Shown: positions 16,601 to 24,634 of the stretch, piece by piece
Layout of the letters: every line of letters starts with the position of its first letter
Position numbering within the stretch: position 1 is the stretch's first letter
Assembly: GCF_007290395.2 (NCBI RefSeq)
Contig: NZ_CP041656.2
Location: 4,836,001-4,900,000 of the forward strand
From: Bradyrhizobium cosmicum
Lineage (GTDB): Bacteria; Pseudomonadota; Alphaproteobacteria; Rhizobiales; Xanthobacteraceae
Direction: 5' to 3'
DNA length: 64,000 nucleotides
Made by a program: the position numbers and the translations under genes
Notes under the pieces: model-generated
The model's database searches: none
Seen by the model: the letters and a program-made list of their open reading frames with translations, nothing else
Told to the model about the DNA's origin: nothing

Positions 16601-17451
16601 CAGCCCGCCCTGCCCTGCACCGTGGTTGTCTGCTGCCAGCGCAGCGTGCGCGCCATGATCGCCTTGAGACCGAGGTCGGAGAGATAGCCAAGCAGCCCGA
16701 TCGAGATCATTGCCGCGAGCACGATGTCGTAGCGCAGGAAGTAATAGGAATCCCACAGCACGTAGCCGAGGCCGCTCTTGACCGCGACCATCTCGGCGGT
16801 GACCGTCAGCATCCAGGCCGACCCGACCGCGATGCGCAGGCCGGCGAAGATCGAGGGCAGCGCCGCCGGCAGCACGATGTCGGTCAGCATCTGCCGCTGG
16901 CTTGCGCCCATCATCGCACCGGCCCGCACCAGATTGTGGTCCACGGTCTTCACCCCATGGATGGTGTTCATCAGCACCGGAAAGAAGGCGCCGAGGAAGA
17001 CCAGGAAGATCGCCGGCTTGTCGGCAATGCCGAACCAGATGATCGCGAGCGGAATCCAGGACACCGGCGGGATCGGCCGCAGCATCTGCAGCGTCGGCTC
17101 CAGCGTCTTCTCGAACAGGCGCGACCAGCCGATGGCGACACCGGCGAGAATGCCGAGCAGGCTTGCCAGCGCAAAGCCGCCGAACACGCGAAGCGCGCTG
17201 GCGAGCGCATCGCGTAGCCAATGCCCGGAATAGGTCTGCGTAGTCTCGTCGAAGCCGAGCACCCAGTCGCCGAGCGCATGCAAAACGGCACTCGGGGCCG
17301 GCAGCAGCGCCGGCGGCAGCACGCCGCTGCGGGCAAAGACTTCCCAGCCCGCGATCAGCAGCGCAGGCACGATCAGGCGTTCGAGCCCCTGCAATGCCCG
17401 CGTCAACCGAAACGCCGGCCTTGCAGGCGCCGTGTCAGTAACCGAGGTCAT
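16600..17451 (-). CDS. ABC importer permease, NitT/TauT type
   Basis: A 283-residue inner-membrane permease with about six hydrophobic segments. It has the EAA-like cytoplasmic loop of the BPD family (VRAGAMMGASQRQMLTDIVLPAALPSIFAGLRIAVG), which docks onto the ATPase. The start at 17449-17451 lies inside the 3' end of the binding-protein gene (17-bp overlap), as is common in these compact operons. It forms the channel for the NitT/TauT-like system in this window. The sequence does not reveal the substrate. Confidence 0.92.
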   Translation of the reverse strand: MTSVTDTAPARPAFRLTRALQGLERLIVPALLIAGWEVFARSGVLPPALLPAPSAVLHALGDWVLGFDETTQTYSGHWLRDALASALRVFGGFALASLLGILAGVAIGWSRLFEKTLEPTLQMLRPIPPVSWIPLAIIWFGIADKPAIFLVFLGAFFPVLMNTIHGVKTVDHNLVRAGAMMGASQRQMLTDIVLPAALPSIFAGLRIAVGSAWMLTVTAEMVAVKSGLGYVLWDSYYFLRYDIVLAAMISIGLLGYLSDLGLKAIMARTLRWQQTTTVQGRAG

Positions 17452-18439
17452 TCTTGGCCTTTCCGGTGGCCTTCTCCAGGAACGAATAGTCCATGTTCTT
17501 CTCGGCTTCCGCAGAGACATCCTTCTGGATGTATTTGAGATCGCGCATCATCGCGGCGATCGCAAGCGTCTGCGACCGATGGATGGCGGGATCTGGCGAA
17601 GCGTTCTTCAAGGCCTCGGTCGCCACACTCTTGTCGAGGCCAGTCAGCTTGTTGATGACCTCGATCCACGGCGTCTTGTCGGCGATCAGCTTGTTGTCGA
17701 GCTCGACCACGGCGCTGACGACGCCCTGAACACCGGCGCGCTGGCTGGCAATGACGTCAGAGCGCGTCACGATCAGGTTGGTGAGATTGCCGGCCGCCTG
17801 GTCGTACGGCAGCACAAAGTGCTTGCCGGCGCCGGCAAGTCGGATCTGCGAGGCGAACGGCTCGACCGAGCAGATCATGTCGACCTCGCCGCGCTGCAGA
17901 GCCGCCAGATGGTCGGACGGGTTGGGAATGTTGATGAACTGCACGTCCTTGTTGGGATCGACGCCCTGCTTGAGGAACGCGCCGCGCATGTGGATGTCCT
18001 GCGCGTTGCCGCGGGAAGCCGCGACCTTCAACAGCTGACCGTCACTCTTGCCCTTGGCAACGATGGCCTTGAACGCGGTCCAGTCATCCGGCGGCAGGTT
18101 CAGCTTCGTGGAGGAGAGGCATTCCGAGCCGCCGTTGATCTGACCCGAGACGGCAACGACGTCAAAGCCCTTGTCGAGCGCGGTGATGTAATGGAGGTAG
18201 GTGACCTGCGCGACGTCGATGCTCTTCGAGATCAGCGCGGTCAGCACGTCATTGCCCGAGTTGAAGCCGGTGGCCTCGACCTCGACACCCTTCGCCATGC
18301 CTGAAATCAGCGACATCGGCAGGCAGTGCGCGCATTTGGCATAGCCGAGCTTGATCTTGGGGGCTTGCGCGTTGGCGAAATCGCCTCCGCCGAACATCGC
18401 CGCCATCACCACGAGGCCCAGTCGCAAACTCGTCCGCAT
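17435..18439 (-). CDS. ABC importer periplasmic binding protein, NitT/TauT type
   Basis: A 334-residue substrate-binding protein with a Sec signal peptide (basic MRTSLR, hydrophobic core, likely cleavage after ANA about residue 24). The mature part begins PKIKLGYAKCAHCLP and is of the NMT1/TauA kind, with RGEVDMICSVEPFA near the hinge. The CAHC motif at residues 36-39, where these proteins usually contact ligand, is unusual. A good GGAGTGAGCG leader precedes the ATG. It is the first gene of a six-gene minus-strand operon (binding protein, permease, ATPase, racemase-fold enzyme, hydantoinase 2, MocR regulator) and is divergent from a GntR-type regulator gene. Confidence 0.9.
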   Translation of the reverse strand: MRTSLRLGLVVMAAMFGGGDFANAQAPKIKLGYAKCAHCLPMSLISGMAKGVEVEATGFNSGNDVLTALISKSIDVAQVTYLHYITALDKGFDVVAVSGQINGGSECLSSTKLNLPPDDWTAFKAIVAKGKSDGQLLKVAASRGNAQDIHMRGAFLKQGVDPNKDVQFINIPNPSDHLAALQRGEVDMICSVEPFASQIRLAGAGKHFVLPYDQAAGNLTNLIVTRSDVIASQRAGVQGVVSAVVELDNKLIADKTPWIEVINKLTGLDKSVATEALKNASPDPAIHRSQTLAIAAMMRDLKYIQKDVSAEAEKNMDYSFLEKATGKAKNDLGY

Positions 18440-18614
18440 CGCTCACTCCGTTTCGGAAGGCGCGAGATCTCGCGCGTCGCGCACAATCATCGACCGGCCT
18501 TTGCGGCAGCGCAATCCGGTTTTTGCATGCTGCATACAATTTGCGCGCTATGCCATTGTTTTCAGCTACATGCGTCGGTATTTTGGGCAAGCCAAAAGGC
18601 CGGAAACGGCTAGG
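18440..18614. promoter_or_regulatory. Divergent control region between importer operon and GntR regulator
   Basis: These 175 bp separate the divergent binding-protein and GntR regulator genes. They must carry the promoter of the six-gene importer/hydantoinase operon and probably that of the regulator. The region contains a near-perfect 17-bp palindrome (listed separately). I could not identify -35/-10 hexamers with confidence. Confidence 0.55.
18523..18539. promoter_or_regulatory. Candidate GntR/FadR-type operator palindrome
   Basis: The sequence TTGCATGCTGCATACAA matches its own reverse complement at 14 of 17 positions; only the central base and one symmetric pair differ. Size and AT-rich flanks fit operators of FadR/FCD-type GntR dimers, and it lies between a GntR regulator gene and the operon it would control. 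Autoregulation plus control of the importer operon is the simplest reading. Confidence 0.6.
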
Positions 18615-19346
18615 ATGAACCGAAGCAACGAGGCGCGCGTGCAGCAGAAGTCGGAAACCCCGAAGGGCCGAAAGTCGCCCAAACTCAAGAGGATGGGCCT
18701 GCATGAGCGCGCCGCTGCGCGGATGCGGACGATGATCATTCGCGGCGAGCTGCCGCCGGGATCGCAGACCCAGGAGACCAGGCTGTCGAAGGAGCTCGGC
18801 GTGTCGCGAACGCCGCTGCGCGAGGCGATGAAGGTGCTGGCGGCGGAAGGGTTGGTCGAGCTGCGCCCCAACCGCAGCCCCCGCATCGCCGGCCTCGCGG
18901 TCGAGGGCATCACGGAGTTGTTCGAGGCGCTGGCCGGGATCGAGCGGATTGCCGCGGAGCTTGCCGCCGAGCGCGCAACCGAACGCGATCTCGCTCGCCT
19001 GCGCACGCTCCAGACCCGCATGGAGGGCCACCACCGCAACGGCAAGCTCGACGATTACTTCGCCATCAACGGCGAGATCCACAACACCATCGTCCGCATG
19101 GCCCGCAATACGCCGCTGCGGGAGGCGCACGAGACGCTGATCTCCCGCGCCGAACGCGCGCGCTACCTCGCCCTTGGTGCCGACCGCCGCTGGAGCAATT
19201 CGGTCGACGAGCATGCCGGCATCCTCGCGGCTCTGGAGGCGCGCGACAGCGAAGCCGCAGGACGCCTGCTCGGCGCCCATGTCCGCCAGACCGGCACCGC
19301 GCTGCTCGAGACTCTCGCACCCAAACCCAAGCTGACGGCGGCATGA
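18615..19346 (+). CDS. GntR-family transcriptional regulator (FCD type)
   Basis: A 243-residue regulator. The winged-helix DNA-binding domain spans about residues 25-95 (ELPPGSQTQETRLSKELGVSRTPLREAMKVLAAEGLVEL). An all-helical FCD effector domain follows, with the family's metal/ligand histidines in NGEIHNTI and DEHAGIL. The start is uncertain: ATG at 18615 is used, with in-frame ATGs at 18570 and 18693. The next gene, a racemase homologue, overlaps its stop by ATGA, and the importer operon is divergent. It most likely represses the importer/hydantoinase operon and its own operon until a small carboxylate or amino-acid effector binds. Confidence 0.88.
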   Translation: MNRSNEARVQQKSETPKGRKSPKLKRMGLHERAAARMRTMIIRGELPPGSQTQETRLSKELGVSRTPLREAMKVLAAEGLVELRPNRSPRIAGLAVEGITELFEALAGIERIAAELAAERATERDLARLRTLQTRMEGHHRNGKLDDYFAINGEIHNTIVRMARNTPLREAHETLISRAERARYLALGADRRWSNSVDEHAGILAALEARDSEAAGRLLGAHVRQTGTALLETLAPKPKLTAA

Positions 19347-20098
19347 CCATGAAGCTGTTGCTGCTCAACCCCAACACCAGCGCGGGGGTCACCCAGTTGA
19401 TGACGGATGTCGGGCAGCGCGCCGCCGCGCCCGGCACCGAGCTGATCCCCTGCACCGCGACGCGCGGCGTGCCCTACATCGCCACCCGGACCGAGGCGCA
19501 GATCGGCGGGGCCATTGCGCTGGAGATGCTGGCCGAGCAGCACACCAAGGTGGATGCAGCGATCATCGCCGCCTTCGGCGATCCCGGCCTGTTCGCCGCG
19601 CGCGAAACCTTCGACATTCCCGTGGTCGGCATGGCGGAAGCCGCGATGCTGACCGCCTGCATGGCCGGACGGCGCTTTGCCATCGTCACCTTCGCCCAGG
19701 CGCTGGGGCCCTGGTACGAGGAATGCGTCCGCGACCACGGGCTGCGGGAGCGCTGCGCCGGCATTCGCATGCTCGACACGCCCTTCAAGGCGATCTCCGA
19801 GGTCGGCACCGAGAAGGAGGATCTGCTGGTCGAACTCGCGCAGCGCGCGATCGTCGAGGACGAGGCTGACGTGCTGATCTTCGCGGGCGCCCCGCTCTCC
19901 GGCCTCGCCGAGCGCGTCGCCGACCGAATCCCCGTTCCTGTCGTCGACCAGGTCGTCGCCGCCGTGAAGCAGGCCGAAGCACTGGTCGCGCTGCGGCTGC
20001 GCAAGGCAACCGCGGGCACGTTCCGCCGACCCGCCGCCAAACCCACCCTTGGTCTTGCCGGGGCACTCGCTGCCCGGCTCGAGCATCGCGATAGCTAG
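19343..20098 (+). CDS. Asp/Glu racemase family protein lacking both catalytic cysteines
   Basis: A 251-residue homologue of the hydantoin/allantoin racemases, with LLLLNPNTSAGVT at the N-terminus and the DPGL and PVVGMAEA segments. At the two positions that carry the catalytic cysteines in the paralogue at 2708-3370 it has alanines: Ala77 in IIAAFGDPG and Ala181 in LIFAGAPLSG. Two-base racemisation through thiols is therefore not possible, and the protein may be a different enzyme, a binding protein or inactive. It overlaps the GntR regulator stop (ATGA) and converges with an amidase gene by 4 bp at the 3' end. A second ATG at 19349 is an alternative start. Confidence 0.82.
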   Translation: MTMKLLLLNPNTSAGVTQLMTDVGQRAAAPGTELIPCTATRGVPYIATRTEAQIGGAIALEMLAEQHTKVDAAIIAAFGDPGLFAARETFDIPVVGMAEAAMLTACMAGRRFAIVTFAQALGPWYEECVRDHGLRERCAGIRMLDTPFKAISEVGTEKEDLLVELAQRAIVEDEADVLIFAGAPLSGLAERVADRIPVPVVDQVVAAVKQAEALVALRLRKATAGTFRRPAAKPTLGLAGALAARLEHRDS

Positions 20099-21486
20099 GG
20101 GAGCTTTGGCCGGCGATGCGAAAAACCCAGTTCGTGTTCGAGGGTACGGCCGAAGGCAAACAGGCGGGATTCGCATCCCGGCGGCGCGATGATCTGGATG
20201 CCGAAGGGCAGCTCGTTGTCTTCTCGCCGCACTGGCAGAGTCAGTACCGGAAATCCAACCAGCGAGACGATGAAGGTCACCGCGAGATAGTCGATCGGCG
20301 TCTCCAGCGACGCGCCGTCGATGGCGGTGACGTCACTGATCTCGTTCGGCCAGGGCAAGACGGACGCCGCCGGCGCAACCAGGAAATCGGTACGGGTGAA
20401 CAGCTCGCGAAAACTGCGATAGACCGCGGTGCGGCGACGTTCGGCGTTGAGGTAATCTTCGGCCGAGAGCTTCGCGCCCGCCTCGATGTTCCAGATCACG
20501 GTGGGCGTGAGTTCGGGGCGGCGCGTCCTCAACAATTCGCCGTAACTGTTGGCAATGTGCGCGGCGCGCAACGTGCGAAAAGTCTCGATCGCACCGCCGC
20601 AATCGGGCGAGGATGGAACGACATCGGCGACGCCGGCGAGCGCATCGCAGGCGGCAGCAAAACGGGCGCGAACATCGCGCGCGACCGGCGCGACGCCGAA
20701 ATCGGGCGTCATTGCGATTCTGGGACGTCTCGCAAACGGCCGGTCGTCATTGACGACGCCGGTCGAGAGCGGATCGCTGGTATCGCCTCCCCCACAGACC
20801 GACAGCGCGAGTTCGAGATCGTTGACATCGCGGGCGAGGAAGCCGTGGGTGGCGAGCATGTCCCAGCCGAGTGGACGGCGCCGCGACGGGATGCGGCCGG
20901 GCGTCGGCCGGATCGAGGCGACGTCGCAGAAGCTGGCGGGCGTGCGGACGGAGCCGCCGAAATCGGTGCCGTGCGCCAGCGGCACCATGCCGGCCGCGAC
21001 CGCGACGGCGGAGCCGCCGGACGATCCGCCGGAGGTCAACGCGGGATCGAACGGATTACGCGTTGGCCCGCAAAGCTTGTTGGTGCAGACCGCACCGAAG
21101 CCGAATTCCGGGGTGTTGGTCTTTCCCAAGATGATCGCGCCGGCGCGTCGCAGCCGCGCCACCACGAGATCATCCTCAGCCGGGACGTGATCGCGAAACA
21201 AAACCGATCCATAGGTGGTCGCAAGTCCCGCGGTGTCGGTGAGGTCCTTGATCGCAACCGGCACCCCATGCAGCGGGCCGATCGGCGCGGGCGCCGCGTC
21301 GCAGATTTGCGCCGCACGGCGGGCGCCCTCCGCGTCGACGGTCACGAATGCCGCCAATTGCACGTTGCTGTGCGCTATCCGCGCGAGATGTGCCTCAACG
21401 GCGTCGCGCGAGGACAGCTCGCGCTTGGCAATGGCGCGCGCAAGGGTTGTGGCCGTGAGGTCGCAAATGGATTGATCCGAGGTCAT
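20095..21486 (-). CDS. Amidase-signature enzyme (paralogue 1)
   Basis: A 463-residue amidase-signature hydrolase with the Ser-cisSer-Lys machinery: Lys in VAIKDLTDT, the GGSSGGSA glycine/serine loop and the nucleophile serine in GTDFGGSVRTPAS. These enzymes hydrolyse linear amides, carbamates or ureides in the cytoplasm. The start at 21484-21486 is the most downstream ATG that keeps the full N-terminal helix; the frame is open 30 codons further. It is convergent with the cysteine-less racemase homologue and divergent from the spermidine/putrescine-like importer, 88 bp away. The substrate is unknown. Confidence 0.9.
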   Translation of the reverse strand: MTSDQSICDLTATTLARAIAKRELSSRDAVEAHLARIAHSNVQLAAFVTVDAEGARRAAQICDAAPAPIGPLHGVPVAIKDLTDTAGLATTYGSVLFRDHVPAEDDLVVARLRRAGAIILGKTNTPEFGFGAVCTNKLCGPTRNPFDPALTSGGSSGGSAVAVAAGMVPLAHGTDFGGSVRTPASFCDVASIRPTPGRIPSRRRPLGWDMLATHGFLARDVNDLELALSVCGGGDTSDPLSTGVVNDDRPFARRPRIAMTPDFGVAPVARDVRARFAAACDALAGVADVVPSSPDCGGAIETFRTLRAAHIANSYGELLRTRRPELTPTVIWNIEAGAKLSAEDYLNAERRRTAVYRSFRELFTRTDFLVAPAASVLPWPNEISDVTAIDGASLETPIDYLAVTFIVSLVGFPVLTLPVRREDNELPFGIQIIAPPGCESRLFAFGRTLEHELGFSHRRPKLP

Positions 21487-21574
21487 CAAACGACAATGCC
21501 AAAACGCGCCGCAAAAAGCGACCGCGCCGGGCACGAGATTTGCTTTCTTCTTCGGGAGAACGGGAGGCAACACC
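21487..21574. promoter_or_regulatory. Divergent intergenic region, amidase / PotA-like importer operon
   Basis: These 88 bp between divergent start codons must carry control signals for both units. A GGGAGGCAACACC Shine-Dalgarno stretch precedes the importer ATPase ATG. I see no clear palindrome or promoter hexamers. Confidence 0.4.
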
Positions 21575-22669
21575 ATGGCTGAAGCGCAAGGCGGTCGCTC
21601 ACTCGTCGTCGACGCCGTTACCCATCGCTACCCAAGCGGTGCGCTCGCGGTCGAGAATATCAATCTCGACATCAAGGGCGGCGAGATCATCGCCCTGCTC
21701 GGCCCCTCCGGCTGTGGCAAGACCACCCTGCTGCGGATCATCGCCGGCTTCATCGCACAGACGCAGGGGCGGATCATCATCGGCGACGACATCGTCGATG
21801 CGCTGCCGCCGAACCGCCGTGCCGTCGGCATCGTGTTCCAGAACTATGCGCTGTTTCCGCATCTGTCGATCAGCGAGAACGTCGCTTACGGACTTGCCGC
21901 GCGCGGCATCGACAAGGCGACGCGCCAGCGCGAGGCGCAGCGCCTCTTGGACCTTGTGCAATTGCCTGCCATGGCGGAACGGCTGCCGCGGCAGCTCTCC
22001 GGCGGCCAGCAGCAGCGCGTTGCGCTGGCCCGCGCGCTCGCGATCAAGCCGTCGATCCTGCTGCTCGACGAGCCCTTTGCTGCGCTCGACAAGAATTTGC
22101 GGCTCGACATGCAGATCGAGGTCAAGCGGCTGCAGCGCGTCTCCGGCATCACCACGCTGATCGTGACGCACGACCAGGAAGAAGCGCTGTCGATGGCCGA
22201 CCGCGTCGCCGTGCTCAGCCATGGCAAGCTCGAACAGTTCGGATCGCCGTCCGACGTCTACGACCGTCCGCAAACCCTGTTCGTCAACACCTTCGTCGGC
22301 TCCAGCAACCGCATGCCCGGCGTGGTCGTCTCGGCGGACCGCACGGCTGCAAAAGTTCGCCTCGATGCCGGCGCGGAGATCATTGCGCGGCCCGCGGGCG
22401 GCACCCTCACCGAGGGCGGCCGCGTCACCGTCTGCATCCGACCCGAGCATCTGCACTTCGTCGGTGACGAGACCGGCTTTGCCGGCGTGGTCGGCATGTC
22501 GTTGCCGCTGGGCGCGACCGTCGTCCACGAAGTCACCACCGCCGACGGCTCCGGCGTCAAGGTCTCCCAGGCGCGCATCGGCGAGACGCGCGCGCTGGAG
22601 AGCGGCGCCGCGGTGCGCCTCGCACCGCTCGCCCCATCGCTCGCCAACGCCTTTCCCGCAACACTTTAG
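21575..22669 (+). CDS. ABC importer ATPase, spermidine/putrescine (PotA) type
   Basis: A 364-residue ATPase of the PotA/FbpC type. It shows Walker A GPSGCGKTT, Q-loop FQNYALFPH, signature LSGGQQQR, Walker B ILLLDEPFAALD and the switch His in VTHDQEEA, then a C-terminal TOBE regulatory domain (about residues 260-360). It is the first gene of a four-gene plus-strand importer operon. The subfamily imports polyamines, opines or other cationic and amide compounds; the actual substrate here is unknown. Confidence 0.94.
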   Translation: MAEAQGGRSLVVDAVTHRYPSGALAVENINLDIKGGEIIALLGPSGCGKTTLLRIIAGFIAQTQGRIIIGDDIVDALPPNRRAVGIVFQNYALFPHLSISENVAYGLAARGIDKATRQREAQRLLDLVQLPAMAERLPRQLSGGQQQRVALARALAIKPSILLLDEPFAALDKNLRLDMQIEVKRLQRVSGITTLIVTHDQEEALSMADRVAVLSHGKLEQFGSPSDVYDRPQTLFVNTFVGSSNRMPGVVVSADRTAAKVRLDAGAEIIARPAGGTLTEGGRVTVCIRPEHLHFVGDETGFAGVVGMSLPLGATVVHEVTTADGSGVKVSQARIGETRALESGAAVRLAPLAPSLANAFPATL

Positions 22670-22699
22670 ATTCAATCTTTGTCCAGAGGGAGTTCGACC

Positions 22700-23746
22700 A
22701 TGATCATGAACCGCCGCAGCCTGATGACGACCGCGCTCACACTCGGCGCCATGAAGGCGTTTCCTGGCTTAAGCTACGCCCAGGCCCGCCCGCTGGTGTT
22801 TGCGACCTTCACCGGCAGCTGGGAGGAGGCGCACAAGGCGGTACTGGTGCCGGCCTTCCGCAAGGCAAACGCCGACGCCGCAATCGTGCTCGACCCCATG
22901 CTCTCGGTCGACCAGATCGCGAAGGTCAATGCCGCCAAGGCCAATCCGCCGATCGACGTGATGCTGCACGATCCCGGCCCGGCCCTCGTCGCGATCGGGC
23001 AGGACCTCGTCGAGCCCTATCCGGTCGAGAAGAGCGCCTATTACAAAGACCTGATCTCCGAGGCGCAGGAGCCGATGGGCCCTGCCCCGTTCTTCCAGGT
23101 CGTCGGCCTCACCTACAATCCGGAAGCGGTCAAGACGCCGCCCACCTCCTGGGCCGATCTGTGGAAGCCGGAGTTCAAGGGCCGCGTCGGCATCACCAAC
23201 CTCAACTCGACGCTCGGCACCGGCTGGCTGGTCGAGATCGCCAAGATGCGCGGCGGCTCGGAAGCCAATGTCGATCCCGGCTTCAAGGCGATCGAGGAGC
23301 TGAAGCCCAATCTCGCCGCGGTGGCCGCCAATCCTGGCGCGCTCGCGACCCTGTTCCAGCAGGGCCAGATCGACATCTCGCCCGGTAATTTCAACGCCAT
23401 CCAGATCCTCAAGGCGCGCGGCGTCCCGGTCGAGTTCGTGGCGCCGAAGGAAGGCGCCATCGCCTTCAAGACCACGATCCACATCGTCAAGAACTCGCCC
23501 AACCGCGAGCTCGCCTTCAAGCTGATCGAAGCGTCGCTGACGCCGGAGGTACAGACCACGCTGATGAACCCGCCCTATCTGATCGTGCCGACCAATTCCA
23601 AGGTCAAGATGGGCGGTGAAATCGCGCGCGTGCTCGCCAAGGACACCGCCGAGCTGAAGCAGAAATTCGTGTTCCAGGACTGGAAGAAGATCAACGAGCA
23701 GCGCTCGGCCTGGATCGAGCGCTTCAACCGCGAGATCAAGATCTAG
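22700..23746 (+). CDS. ABC importer periplasmic binding protein, PotD-like
   Basis: A 348-residue extracellular solute-binding protein of the spermidine/putrescine group. The N-terminus (MIMNRRSLMTTALTLGA) is a twin-arginine-like or Sec signal, with likely cleavage after SYAQA. The mature part contains the GLTYNPEAVKTPPTSWADLW motif typical of PotD/iron-type binding proteins and a conserved C-terminal VPTNSKV. The start at 22700 has AGAGGGAG upstream. It lies between the ATPase and the two permeases of the same operon. Confidence 0.92.
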   Translation: MIMNRRSLMTTALTLGAMKAFPGLSYAQARPLVFATFTGSWEEAHKAVLVPAFRKANADAAIVLDPMLSVDQIAKVNAAKANPPIDVMLHDPGPALVAIGQDLVEPYPVEKSAYYKDLISEAQEPMGPAPFFQVVGLTYNPEAVKTPPTSWADLWKPEFKGRVGITNLNSTLGTGWLVEIAKMRGGSEANVDPGFKAIEELKPNLAAVAANPGALATLFQQGQIDISPGNFNAIQILKARGVPVEFVAPKEGAIAFKTTIHIVKNSPNRELAFKLIEASLTPEVQTTLMNPPYLIVPTNSKVKMGGEIARVLAKDTAELKQKFVFQDWKKINEQRSAWIERFNREIKI

Positions 23747-23767
23747 AGGCATTTCCGAGGATTTGTC

Positions 23768-24634
23768 ATGGGCTCAGCACCGGCTTCACGAGACGTCACC
23801 TCCTACGGGATGGGATTGGCAGCGCCGCTGGCGCTGTTCTTCCTGGTCTTCTTCGTGGCACCGCTGCTGCAATTGCTCTGGCTCTCGCTGCACAACGACA
23901 CGGCCGCGCTCCATTGGGGGCTCGGCCAGTACCTGCACTTCCTCACCGATCCCTTCAGCCTGAGCGTGCTCGGCTCGACCCTGCTGCTCGGCGCCGAAGT
24001 GACGGCCGTGTGCCTCGTGCTCGGCTTTCCCATCGCCTGTCTCTACCAGCGGGTCGGACCGAAGCTTCAGACCATCATCATCCTGATCGTGCTGCTGCCG
24101 CTCCTGACCAGCGTCGTGGTCCGCACCTTCGCCTGGATCGTCATCCTGGGCCGCCAGGGTATCATCAATGCGACGCTGCAATCCCTTGGGATGATCGATA
24201 CACCCATAAAGCTGCTCTACACCCAGTTCGGCGTGGTGATCGCGCTGGCGCAGGTGCAGATGCCGCTGATGACGCTGCCGCTGATCACCGCGCTCGGCCG
24301 CATCGATCCCAATCTCGACGATGCCTCCTGCTCGCTCGGTGCCGGAAGCTGGCGGACCTTTTTCAGGGTCGTGCTGCCGCTGTCGCTGCCCGGCGTGATC
24401 GCCGGCTGCACGCTGACCTATGCCGCGGCGATCACCGCCTTCATCACCCAGTCGCTGATCGGCGGCGGGCAGATGCTGTTCATGCCGATGTATCTCTATC
24501 AGCAAGCCTCGACGCTGCAGAACTGGCCCTTTGCCTCCGCGATCTCGATCATCTTCCTGCTGGCCGTGCTCGCGGTCGGCTCGGTCTTCACCACGCTCGG
24601 CCGCCTGTCGCGCGGCTACGGAGGCGCGTCATGA
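23768..24634 (+). CDS. ABC importer permease 1, PotB type
   Basis: A 288-residue inner-membrane protein with six predicted hydrophobic segments and the EAA loop DDASCSLGAGSWRTFFRVVLPLSLPGV that contacts the ATPase. It pairs with the following permease, whose ATG overlaps its stop by 4 bp. It forms half of the transmembrane channel of the spermidine/putrescine-like importer. Confidence 0.93.
   Translation: MGSAPASRDVTSYGMGLAAPLALFFLVFFVAPLLQLLWLSLHNDTAALHWGLGQYLHFLTDPFSLSVLGSTLLLGAEVTAVCLVLGFPIACLYQRVGPKLQTIIILIVLLPLLTSVVVRTFAWIVILGRQGIINATLQSLGMIDTPIKLLYTQFGVVIALAQVQMPLMTLPLITALGRIDPNLDDASCSLGAGSWRTFFRVVLPLSLPGVIAGCTLTYAAAITAFITQSLIGGGQMLFMPMYLYQQASTLQNWPFASAISIIFLLAVLAVGSVFTTLGRLSRGYGGAS

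Noticed and set aside
20116..21582. A 488-codon plus-strand open frame opposite amidase 1
   Set aside because: Low-complexity Arg/Gly/Asp content and no motif; the amidase on the minus strand is certain.
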